Origin: Odoribacteraceae bacterium
GTDB taxonomy: Bacteria > Bacteroidota > Bacteroidia > Bacteroidales > Marinifilaceae
Assembly (NCBI GenBank): GCA_031276355.1
Contig: JAISNC010000028.1
Span: forward strand, 1-64,000
Direction of reading: 5' to 3'
DNA length: 64,000 nt
The notes under the pieces are model-generated. The model was not told the DNA's origin and did no database searches. It saw nothing but the letters and a program-made list of their open reading frames with translations. Shown in pieces: positions 38,054-45,438 of this stretch. Position 1 is the stretch's first letter. Each line of letters starts with the position of its first letter. Made by a program: the position numbers and the translations under genes.

Positions 38054-39148
38054 ATGAAACGCAGTTTTATCATCGTGTTACTCCTGGGCCTCTCCCTCGC
38101 GCTACCGGCCCAAGACAAAGGAGTCAAATTCGAGCAGGGCACGCTGGCGGAAGCCCTGAAAAGAGCAAGTTCCAAGAAAAAAGAGGCCCCGAACATCGTC
38201 TTCGTCGACTGCTACACCACCTGGTGCGGGCCGTGCAAGATCGTGAACGAACAGATTTTCCCGTTAGAAGAGGTGGGCGAATTCTTTAACAAACACCTCA
38301 TCAGCATCAAGATCGACATGGAGAAAGGCGAGGGAGCGGCCCTCAAGGAAAAATACAACGTCCAAGGCTACCCCACCTTCCTCTTCCTCGACGCGAACGG
38401 GAGGGAGATCAACCGCTTCTTGGGCGTGCGCGACGCGGCCGCGTTCCTGGAAGCGGTAAAAAGAGCCATGGACCCCTCGACCAGCCCGGCCGTCACGAGA
38501 GCGGCCTACGAGCAGGAGAAGAGCCTCGACAAGGCCATCGCCTACCTCCAGTCACTCCGCCACTCCATGGATCAGGGGATCCATCAAGAAGTGACACGCA
38601 TCTTCCGGACGCTCCCCGAGCGGGAACGCTACTCGGAGGCGTTCTGGAGTTTCCTCTCTCACGCGCTCGCCACCACGAGCGAAGGCGAGGTGTTCGACGC
38701 CGTGTTACACGACAAACTGACGGCGGATCGCTACCTGACGAAAGAGCGGGTGGACCACGCGCTCTATAACGGTCTCTTCGAGCTGGCCAAGAAGTACGTG
38801 AGCGGGAGTTTGAAGGGGATCAGCGAGGAAGAGGCCCTGGAAAGGATCAACTACATAGCTTTTGTCGGAGAGAAAAGTCAAGAAGCCGTGTACGTGATGA
38901 AAATCGTAAAACTCTACAGGGAGGGGAAGGGGAAGGAGATCCAGGCGCTACTCGATGCCCGGGAATTGAGCAGGCTGAATGAATACGCGCAAGGCAGGAT
39001 CGCGGCCATGCTCACCTCCATGAAGGAGATATCCGCCGACACGCGATTGAAATACCTCCACTCCAAAATCGAGTACAACGACCAGAAAAACGCCCAAACA
39101 AGGCGCCTCATCGACGCGGAGATCAACCGGAACGATCCCGCGAAATAA
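38054..39148 (+). CDS. Periplasmic thioredoxin-domain protein
   Basis: A 364-residue protein with a cleavable signal peptide (MKRSFIIVLLLGLSLALPAQ). The thioredoxin-like domain covers about 22-140 with the active site TTWCGPCKIV near residue 60 and the cis-proline context VQGYPTFLF. A C-terminal helical domain of about 220 residues with many charged helices follows. It closes the sigma/FecR/SusC/D/DUF4843/PKD operon, 29 nt after the PKD-like gene. It may reduce or rearrange disulfides of imported or surface proteins; this is inference. Confidence 0.85.
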   Translation: MKRSFIIVLLLGLSLALPAQDKGVKFEQGTLAEALKRASSKKKEAPNIVFVDCYTTWCGPCKIVNEQIFPLEEVGEFFNKHLISIKIDMEKGEGAALKEKYNVQGYPTFLFLDANGREINRFLGVRDAAAFLEAVKRAMDPSTSPAVTRAAYEQEKSLDKAIAYLQSLRHSMDQGIHQEVTRIFRTLPERERYSEAFWSFLSHALATTSEGEVFDAVLHDKLTADRYLTKERVDHALYNGLFELAKKYVSGSLKGISEEEALERINYIAFVGEKSQEAVYVMKIVKLYREGKGKEIQALLDARELSRLNEYAQGRIAAMLTSMKEISADTRLKYLHSKIEYNDQKNAQTRRLIDAEINRNDPAK

Positions 39149-39173
39149 CGGCACCAGGCCCCACGCGGAGCTA

Positions 39174-39295
39174 TTTCAAAAGTCTCGTCCGCCCATCGTT
39201 GCGAGAGCGCAGGCCGAAGTGAGCCATTGATTTTATGGGCTCTACATTGCTTTCCACTCGTTCCTTGCGATTCGCGCTGACGAAAATCGACTGTC
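39174..39295. repeat. Dispersed palindromic element, copy B
   Basis: The segment contains TTTCAAAAG, CATCGTTGCGAGAG, GCCATTGATTTTATGGGCTC, ACATTGCTTTCCACTCGTTCC and CTGACGAAAATCG. The core and order match copies at 5345 and 62069. It lies just after the thioredoxin gene stop. No gene is supported here, and the minus ORF 39171-39365 is a by-product. Confidence 0.7.
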
Positions 39296-39345
39296 GAGCC
39301 AGCCCCAAGAGTGCTCGCTTTTTAGAGCGCCGCTCCTTCCTTGGC

Positions 39346-39378
39346 GAAAAAAAAACTTGCCGCAAGGCGACAAGTTTT
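39346..39378 (-). terminator. Terminator after tRNA-Asn
   Basis: Left arm AAAACTTGCCGC and right arm GCGACAAGTTTT form a 12-bp stem (one G-T pair on the minus strand) with a 3-nt loop, followed on the minus strand by a run of T from nine genomic A residues (39347-39355). It lies 5 nt beyond the 3' end of the tRNA. Confidence 0.85.
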
Positions 39379-39382
39379 AAGG

Positions 39383-39456
39383 CTCCTCAGGTAGGACTTG
39401 AACCTACGACCTACGGATTAACAGTCCGCCGCTCTAACCAACTGAGCTACTAAGGA
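39383..39456 (-). tRNA. tRNA-Asn (anticodon GTT)
   Basis: Read on the minus strand, the acceptor TCCTTAG pairs with CTGAGGA (one T-G pair). The D arm is TAGCTCAGTTGGTTAGAGC, the anticodon arm has GGACTGTTAATCC with anticodon GTT, and the T arm contains GGTTCAAGTCC. The discriminator base is G and the final CCA is not fully encoded. Length is 74 nt. It is transcribed away from the DUF5606 gene. Confidence 0.97.
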
Positions 39457-39580
39457 ATTTTTTAGAAAGCGAGGCAAATGTAGCGATTTATTCGCGTTCG
39501 CCAAAGAAATCAGAGGAAAAAATCGGGAGGGCAGATTCAAGCACCAAATGCAACTTTGCTAAAGAATCTCTCTTTCCCTT

Positions 39581-39664
39581 GCATCCCAAGGGTGATGCAT
39601 GCGTAACGGGATGTAATAGACAGGGGTGATGTTTCTATCGAGCGTTGCATCCTGAGTGGGATGC
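39581..39664. repeat. Pair of GCATCC hairpins in the 39.5-39.8 kb gap
   Basis: The gene-free stretch 39457-39818 carries GCATCCCAAGGGTGATGC at 39581-39598 and GCATCC-tgagtg-GGATGC at 39647-39664, each able to fold. The same GCATCCC/GGGATGC pair sits inside the element at 14041-14122. No gene was seen in the gap. Confidence 0.5.
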
Positions 39665-39774
39665 GGGCCACTGAATAAAAGGCGGGGGTATCTAGCCATG
39701 AGAAGTGAATATCGTGTTAACCATCACCCCGTCAAAAAATCGCCTCCCGATTTTCAACCCTCCACTTTTTGTGC

Positions 39775-39782
39775 TATTTTTG
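39775..39782 (+). promoter_or_regulatory. Candidate -7 box for the DUF5606 gene
   Basis: TATTTTTG matches TAnnTTTG and lies 36 nt before the start codon at 39819. The upstream partner is a weak TTTC at 39752-39755 with 19-bp spacing. Confidence 0.5.
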
Positions 39783-39818
39783 TCCCCCGATTATAATAAC
39801 ATCTAAAGACCACGACGT

Positions 39819-40250
39819 ATGTTAAAGGATATCTTATCCATCTCCGGGAAGCCGGGATTATACAAAAGGATCACGAACACCGCTCGCGCCATCATCGTCG
39901 AGTCGTTGCAGGACGGGAAACGATTCCCCGCTTACACTAACTCCAAGATTATCTCCCTCGAAGATGTTTCCGTGTATGCCGAGACCGAGGACATATCCTT
40001 GAAAAACATTTTCAAGCGTATCTTTGAAAAGGAGAGTGGTGGCCCGACCATCTCCCACAAGGAGAGCGCTGCTGTCGTCACCGGCTACATTGAGGAGATC
40101 GTTCCCGAGTACGACCGGAACCGGGTCTACCTCTCCGACATGAAAAAGATCCTGCAATGGTATAATACATTGCTGGAAAAAGGATTACTACACTTCGAGG
40201 AAGAACAGCCCGACGCGGGCGAGAGCGAGATAAAAGAGGCAGAAGCGTGA
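39819..40250 (+). CDS. DUF5606 family protein
   Basis: A conserved Bacteroidota cytoplasmic protein of unknown function, 143 residues. It begins MLKDILSISGKPGLYKRITNTARAIIVESL, which is the family start, followed by GKRFPAYTNSKIISLEDVSVYAETEDISL. The tail is acidic (EEEQPDAGESEIKEAEA). trmN6 begins 34 nt downstream on the same strand. No enzyme motif was seen. Confidence 0.85.
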   Translation: MLKDILSISGKPGLYKRITNTARAIIVESLQDGKRFPAYTNSKIISLEDVSVYAETEDISLKNIFKRIFEKESGGPTISHKESAAVVTGYIEEIVPEYDRNRVYLSDMKKILQWYNTLLEKGLLHFEEEQPDAGESEIKEAEA

Positions 40251-40284
40251 CCTCTCCCCGGTCAAGCCATGTACGCTGCCCGTT

Positions 40285-40992
40285 ATGCCTAACTCGTTTT
40301 TCAGGTTCAAGCAATTCACGATTTACCAGGAGCGTTGCGCGATGAAGGTGGGTACCGATGGGGTACTGCTGGGAGCGTGGGCCGATCTGGAACGGGCGGC
40401 CTCTATCCTCGACGTCGGCAGCGGTAGCGGCCTGATCGCCTTGATGGCGGCCCAACGTGCCCCGATGGCCGTTATTCACGCCGTGGAGATAGACCAGGAG
40501 GCGTGCGGGCAAGCGAGGGAGAATATCGCGCGATCTCCTTGGAGCGATCGGGTCATCCTCTTCGAGGGAGCCGTCCAGCAGTTTCAGCCCGCGTGCCTCT
40601 ACGACGTCATCCTCTGTAACCCTCCCTTCTTCGTCCGTTCCACCCCCAGCCCCCGGCCTGGCAAAAATATCGCTCGCCACTGTGAGACCCTGACGCACGA
40701 AGAGCTACTCGTTGTCGCCGAGAGGGCGCTCGCCCCGGGGGGTACCCTCCAGGTGATATTGCCCGTTGTCGAGGCGGAACGATTCTCGCGACACGCCGTC
40801 GCGCGGCAGTGGTACGTCAACAAGACCGCCCACGTCCTGCCAACCCCCGGGAAAGCTCCCAAGCGCGTGCTTCTCCTCCTCGCGCGGGAAGAGAGGCCCC
40901 CCGTGCACGAGACGCTGATCATCGAGATAGAGCGACACGACTACCACGAGAGCTACTTGAATTTAATCCGCGCGTTTTATTTAAACGCTTGA
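40285..40992 (+). CDS. trmN6: tRNA1(Val) A37 N6-methyltransferase
   Basis: SAM-dependent methyltransferase that makes m6A37 in tRNA-Val1. It has 235 residues. The SAM site motif ILDVGSGSGLIALMAAQ lies near residue 41, the acidic ligand residue is in VEIDQEA, and the catalytic motif NPPFF (about 112) is the N6-adenine type. MKVGTDGVLLGAWADLE near the N-terminus is typical of TrmN6/YfiC. It probably shares a transcript with the DUF5606 gene. It lacks any extra domain. Confidence 0.9.
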   Translation: MPNSFFRFKQFTIYQERCAMKVGTDGVLLGAWADLERAASILDVGSGSGLIALMAAQRAPMAVIHAVEIDQEACGQARENIARSPWSDRVILFEGAVQQFQPACLYDVILCNPPFFVRSTPSPRPGKNIARHCETLTHEELLVVAERALAPGGTLQVILPVVEAERFSRHAVARQWYVNKTAHVLPTPGKAPKRVLLLLAREERPPVHETLIIEIERHDYHESYLNLIRAFYLNA

Positions 40993-41101
40993 CACATAGT
41001 ATCTATATCTCGTTCCGGCGTGCTTTAAATCTCCATATAGAAAAGATTAACGAACTCTTAACGCGCGGGCATCCCGTTTTGCTCTATCTTCGCGTCATAA
41101 A

Positions 41102-41132
41102 GTTGAAGACACAGTTTTTTTTCATAAGTTTG
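41102..41132 (+). promoter_or_regulatory. Promoter upstream of the ROK kinase gene
   Basis: GTTG at 41102-41105 and TAAGTTTG at 41125-41132 are spaced by 19 bp, fitting the Bacteroidota consensus. Transcription would begin near 41139, directly before the hairpin at 41152-41184. Confidence 0.65.
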
Positions 41133-41151
41133 TATGTTTAGGTTAGTAGTT

Positions 41152-41184
41152 TAAGAGACCGTTCCATCGGTCTCTTACTTTTTT
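41152..41184 (+). terminator. Hairpin with T tract in the ROK leader
   Basis: TAAGAGACCG pairs perfectly with CGGTCTCTTA around a 6-nt loop, followed by CTTTTTTTTA. It can end transcripts from trmN6, and, because a promoter lies just upstream, it may also attenuate the ROK gene that starts 42 nt later. Confidence 0.8.
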
Positions 41185-41225
41185 TTACTACTTTTCGCCC
41201 CGCGAATCACGAAAAAGAAAATTAT

Positions 41226-42176
41226 ATGCAAAAACGACAAATAGCCATGGGCATAGATATCGGGGGCACCAACACCATCGTCGGGCTGATCGATGCCGAG
41301 GGGCGATGCCTCGCGGAGGAGTCTATTAAAACGTGGGATTATCCCCGCGTGGAGGAGTTTGTTGATCGCGTGCACGCGGTCGGGCACGAGCAAGCGGCTG
41401 CCCTGAGTGTCTCGTTGGTCGGCATCGGCATCGGGGTGCCGACGGGAAACGCCGATGACGGTACCATCCACGCGAGCAATCTCCCCTGGAAAGGAGTGGT
41501 ACCCATCGCCGCGCTTTTCCGCGATCGTTTTCACCTGCCCGTCTTCGTGACGAACGACGCCAAGGCGGCTGTCCTGGGCGAGATGACCTACGGGGCGGCC
41601 CGGGGCATGAAGAACCTCGTCGTCGTCACGCTGGGCACGGGCCTGGGCTGCGGCATCGTGCTGAATGGCGCGTTGGTATACGGTCACGATGGCTTTGCCG
41701 GCGAGTTGGGCCACACCATCGTGACGCCGGGCGGGCGGGCGTGCGGCTGCGGGAGACGCGGCTGCCTGGAGACCTACGTCTCGGCTACCGGGATCAAGAG
41801 AACCGCGATCGAGTTGCTGGCCACGGAGGTAGATGATAGCCCGTTGCGAGAGATACCTTACGCGAGCCTCGGCTCCAAGGCGATCGACGAGGCGGCGGCC
41901 CGCGGGGACTCCATCGCGCTAAAGACATTTCGCTACACGGGGGAGATCCTGGGCTTGGCCCTGGCGAACCTGGTCGCGATCATTCGCCCCGAGGCGATCT
42001 TCTTGCAAGGGGGAGGCGCCAAGGCTGGCCCGTGGTTTTACGACGCGATCAACCGGTCGATGGATGAAAACCTCCTCTTCCTCTACAAGGGCCAAGTCCC
42101 CGTTCATCGTTCCCTTCTCCCCGATGGGGCCATCATCGGGGCCTCCGCCCTGGTTTGGCGCGCGCGACGGGGGTAA
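41226..42176 (+). CDS. ROK family sugar kinase (probable glucokinase)
   Basis: Cytoplasmic kinase phosphorylating a hexose with ATP, probably glucose. It has 316 residues. The ATP-binding phosphate-1 motif MGIDIGGTNTIVGLID is at the start. The catalytic Asp is in FVTNDAKAAVLGE (about 110), and LGTGLGCGIVLNG is the phosphate-2 region. The ROK zinc site is in ELGHTIVTPGGRACGCGRRGCLETYVS. There is no N-terminal HTH domain, so it is an enzyme rather than a ROK repressor. Glucose specificity is inferred from similarity in length and motifs only. Confidence 0.88.
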   Translation: MQKRQIAMGIDIGGTNTIVGLIDAEGRCLAEESIKTWDYPRVEEFVDRVHAVGHEQAAALSVSLVGIGIGVPTGNADDGTIHASNLPWKGVVPIAALFRDRFHLPVFVTNDAKAAVLGEMTYGAARGMKNLVVVTLGTGLGCGIVLNGALVYGHDGFAGELGHTIVTPGGRACGCGRRGCLETYVSATGIKRTAIELLATEVDDSPLREIPYASLGSKAIDEAAARGDSIALKTFRYTGEILGLALANLVAIIRPEAIFLQGGGAKAGPWFYDAINRSMDENLLFLYKGQVPVHRSLLPDGAIIGASALVWRARRG

Positions 42177-42218
42177 CGCGAACGCCCGTTTAAATCCACC
42201 CCGTGTTCCCGGGCAACT

Positions 42219-42248
42219 TTTGAATATCGCGAGATTGTCTTACCTTTG
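42219..42248 (+). promoter_or_regulatory. Promoter of the five-gene operon
   Basis: TTTG at 42219-42222, an 18-bp spacer and TACCTTTG at 42241-42248 match the Bacteroidota consensus. Transcription would start near 42255, about 26 nt before the ATG at 42281, separating this operon from the ROK gene. Confidence 0.8.
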
Positions 42249-42280
42249 TCAGAACAAAATCGGGTAAAGTGAGCGTTTAA

Positions 42281-43793
42281 ATGATACAAGAAACGATTAT
42301 AATCATCGGTGGAGGAATGGGTGGACTATTTTGCGGCGCGATCTTGGCAAAAGAGGGGTTCCGTGTCCGGGTTTTTGAACAGCATCACGCTATCGGTGGT
42401 GGCCTGCACGAGTTTCGTCGTGACGGCATCTCCTTCGAGACCGGCATGCACGTTGCCGGGGCCTTCCACCCGGGCGGGGCGCTCTATCGTCTTTGTTCCT
42501 ACCTCGGCATCATGGAGCGCCTCGCGTTGTTGCCCGCTGACGAGGAGTGTTTCGAGCTTTTTCACGTCGCGAGCGACGGGAAACGCTACAAGACGCCGCG
42601 CGGGGCCGCGCGGCTTGTCGAATCGCTTGCGTCCGAGTTTCCCGGCGAGAAGGAGAATATCCGGCGACACGTTCACGCGCTTTACGCGCTTTGCGACGAG
42701 GTCCAGTTTTATGACCTCCGCCTTCCTCCCTCCCGGCCCGATCACTTCCTTCTTTTCTCCCGCGGTGTTGGCGAGTTTATCGATTCTTTTACCTCCAACG
42801 AGCGCCTGCGGCACGTGCTTGCCTTTCGCAATCCCCTCTATGCCGGTGATCGCGACAAGACGCCCGCTTACGTTCACGCGTTCGTGAGCAAGTTGTACAT
42901 CGATGGGGCCACCCGCTTCATCGGCGGCAGCCAGCAACTGGCAGACGCGCTCGTCGACGTTATCGCGCGTGCCGGTGGCGAGGTACATGCCGCTCGCGGG
43001 GTCACGCGGGTGGAGATCGACGGGAAACGGGTCGATCATGTCGTCACGGTCGACGGCGAACGTCACCGCGCCGCGTGGTATATATCCTCCATCCACCCCT
43101 CCTCGTTGTTCGACCTGCTCGATCGCTCCCGGTTACAGCGCTCTTATTGGCAGCGGATCGACTCGATCCCCTCGACTTACTCCGCCTTTACCCTTTACAT
43201 CACGTTCAAGCCGGGCACTTTCCCCTTTTTTAATTATACCTATTATTACATGGACGATTACGCGGCCACCTGGCAACAGGCCGCGTATACCGACGCCTCT
43301 TGGCCGCGCGGCCTGATGTGCGTCACTCCCCCGGTGACGGCGAACGACGCGTACGCCGAGAAGATGATCGTGAATTGCATCATGCGGTTTGATACCGTCA
43401 GGCCCTGGGAAAACACGATCACCGGCCGGCGGGGCGAGGGGTACGAAGGCTTTCAAGCGAGAGCGGGAGCGTCGCGTGCTCGACAAGCTCGAGGAGATCT
43501 TCCCCGGCATCCGCTCTTGCATCAAGCACCTTTACAGCGCCACGCCCCTGACCATCCGCGACTATTACAAGCAGAAGGAGGGCGCCCTGTACGGGGTGAA
43601 GCGGGAGCGCGATCGCGTGGAACTCTCCTATCTCCCCGTCCGCACGAAGCTCGCGAACTTGCTGCTCACGGGACAGAACGTCAACCTGCACGGCATCCTC
43701 GGCGTTCCTATCACGGCGGTCGACACGTGTTCCGCGCTCGTGGGGATGGAGTATTTGCTGGACAAGATAAACCATAAAACATACACGACATGA
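42281..43793 (+). pseudogene. FAD-dependent oxidoreductase (RetSat/CrtI-like) with a one-base frameshift
   Basis: Member of the phytoene desaturase/retinol saturase flavoprotein group. The FAD-binding start IIIIGGGMGGLFCGAILAKEGFRVRVFEQ, with the GGGLHEFRR segment, is intact. The frame holds for about 387 residues (to GEGYE near 43447), then turns into Arg/Pro-rich nonsense. The natural continuation AFKRERERRVLDKLEEIFPGIRSC lies in the next frame (ORF 43389-43793). Removing one G from GAAGG near 43445-43449 would restore one protein of about 503 residues. The restored frame ends at 43793 with an ATGA overlap to the next gene, supporting that it is the authentic C-terminus. It contains the FAD-binding C-terminal motif NLLLTGQNVNLHGILGVPITA. 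It is therefore either a recent mutation or a sequencing error. Confidence 0.85.
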
Positions 43794-45085
43794 AATTAAA
43801 ATTGATCTACCCTCGCTGGCAAAAGCTCAAGGGGCAAACCACTTTCAACCTCCCGCCACACGGCCCGGTGGCCTTCGCCGCCACCCTGCCGGAAGAGGTG
43901 GAGGTCTCTTTCACGGACGAGAACGTGGAGGAGATCGACTTCGACGAGGCGTGTGACCTCGTGGCCATCTCCATGATGCTAAGCACGCAGGCGCGCCGCG
44001 GCTGGGAGATCGCCGCCCGCTTCCGGGAACGCGGCAAGCAGGTGATCTTCGGCGGTATCGCCACCATGCTCCACGCCGAGGAGACCCTGGCGCATGCCGA
44101 CTCCATCTTTCTCGGCGAGTCCGAGGGGCGCATGGAGCAGGTGCTGGAAGATTGGCGGCGGGGCGCGTTGAAGAAGGTCTATAACTACATGGCGCGGCAG
44201 CCCGCCATCGAGCTGGTGGGGCCCGCGCGCAGGGAGTTGTACAAGCGCGCGCTTTACAACCACAAGGGGGTGCAGATGGTGGATCTTTTTCACGCCTCGC
44301 GCGGGTGCCGTTTCAGTTGCTACCCTTGTGCCGTCTCCTACCTCGGCGGGCGCGTCTTTCGCCCGCGCCCGATGGAGAGGGTGGTCGAGGAGCTGGCCAC
44401 CATCGAGAACAATCGCCTCTTTGTCGTCGACAACTCGTTGGCGCAAAACAAGGAGTGGGAGAAGCAGCTTTTCCGGGAGATGATCCCCTTCAAGAAAAAG
44501 TGGATCAGCCACACGATCGAGGACGACCCCGAGATCCTCGACCTGGCCGCCCGCGCCGGGGCGTGGTACGTCTACCAGGCCATATACGACACCTCCGACT
44601 ACATCAAGGAGCGGGTGAAGCGCTACCACGACCACGGCATCGGGGTCGAGGGCACCATCCTCCTCGGCTTAGACAACCAGACGGAGGACGATATCAAGCG
44701 CTTGATCGATTTTCTCCTCGAGATAGACCTCGACCTGGCCGAGTTCACGATCATGACCCCCTTCCCGCACACGAAGGGGTACGACGATCTCTTGCGCGAG
44801 AACCGGATCTTCGATTTTGACTGGGATCATTACAACGCCGGGCAGGTGGTCTTTCACCCGAAGCACATGAGCGCCAATCGCCTGCAGGAGTTGTACGACC
44901 ACGCGTGGGAGTCCTTCTACCGCGACGAGTCGCAGGAGTCCAAGATGTTCCGCCTCTTCTGCAAGGTGGCCCTGCGCGAGATGAACGAGGGCACCTACCG
45001 CGCGCGCGACCGGCGACTGGCGAACCGCTCCTTCGGCAAGGAGGTGGTCAGGAAAAATAGCGTGAATGAAATCAAGATATCATGA
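43790..45085 (+). CDS. B12-binding-type radical SAM protein
   Basis: A 431-residue enzyme. An N-terminal cobalamin-binding-like Rossmann domain (about 1-130) contains DLVAISMMLSTQARRGWEIAARFRERGKQVIFGGIATM. The radical SAM domain follows, with the cluster motif CRFSCYPC (about 173-180, CxxxCxxC) binding the 4Fe-4S cluster and SAM. The C-terminal part includes EGTILLGLDNQTEDDIKRLIDFL, like BchE-type and HpnJ-type enzymes. No DxHxxG motif of methionine-synthase cobalamin binding was seen, as usual in this group. It overlaps both neighbours by 4 nt. The substrate is unknown. Confidence 0.85.
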   Translation: MKLKLIYPRWQKLKGQTTFNLPPHGPVAFAATLPEEVEVSFTDENVEEIDFDEACDLVAISMMLSTQARRGWEIAARFRERGKQVIFGGIATMLHAEETLAHADSIFLGESEGRMEQVLEDWRRGALKKVYNYMARQPAIELVGPARRELYKRALYNHKGVQMVDLFHASRGCRFSCYPCAVSYLGGRVFRPRPMERVVEELATIENNRLFVVDNSLAQNKEWEKQLFREMIPFKKKWISHTIEDDPEILDLAARAGAWYVYQAIYDTSDYIKERVKRYHDHGIGVEGTILLGLDNQTEDDIKRLIDFLLEIDLDLAEFTIMTPFPHTKGYDDLLRENRIFDFDWDHYNAGQVVFHPKHMSANRLQELYDHAWESFYRDESQESKMFRLFCKVALREMNEGTYRARDRRLANRSFGKEVVRKNSVNEIKIS

Positions 45086-45438
45086 AAGTACCGGAAAAAT
45101 ACTACGACGAGATCTTCGAGTTCAAGGGGGCGTGGGACGTCCCCTCGAAATGCGGCTTGAAGATCATCGACAAGGGGGAGCGGAAGGTCGTCATCGTCAC
45201 GGAACTCTACCAGGATAACCCCGGCACCTCGGTCACCCGCGCCGGCCGGTCGCTTGCCGAGCAGGCGTGCGCGGCCAAGGGCGTGGATCTCGCGTCGGCC
45301 CTCTACCTCGAATGTAACCCCGACACGCGCTCGAAACTCTCCTTCTACGACGAGGAGTATTTCGAGGTCACCTTCGGCGGGGGCACGCCCTCTTACAGGT
45401 TATTAAGCCCGGGAGAGGTAAAAGAGTTGTTGTCATGA
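45082..45438 (+). CDS. Small conserved-looking protein of unknown function
   Basis: A 118-residue protein between the radical SAM gene and the ligase gene, with 4-nt overlaps (ATGA) on both sides. It begins MKVPEKYYDEIFEFKGAWDVPSKCGLKIID and reads as a mixed alpha/beta soluble protein. Segments include KVVIVTELYQDNPGTSVTRAGRSLAEQACAAKG and DEEYFEVTFGGGTPSYRLLSPGEVKELL. It has no signal peptide or catalytic motif I recognise. Embedding by overlaps suggests a stoichiometric partner in the pathway, such as a carrier or a chaperone; this is speculation. Confidence 0.75.
   Translation: MKVPEKYYDEIFEFKGAWDVPSKCGLKIIDKGERKVVIVTELYQDNPGTSVTRAGRSLAEQACAAKGVDLASALYLECNPDTRSKLSFYDEEYFEVTFGGGTPSYRLLSPGEVKELLS

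Noticed and set aside
41226-42176. ROK transcriptional repressor
   Set aside because: No N-terminal HTH domain; the protein begins at the ATP-binding motif, so it is a kinase.
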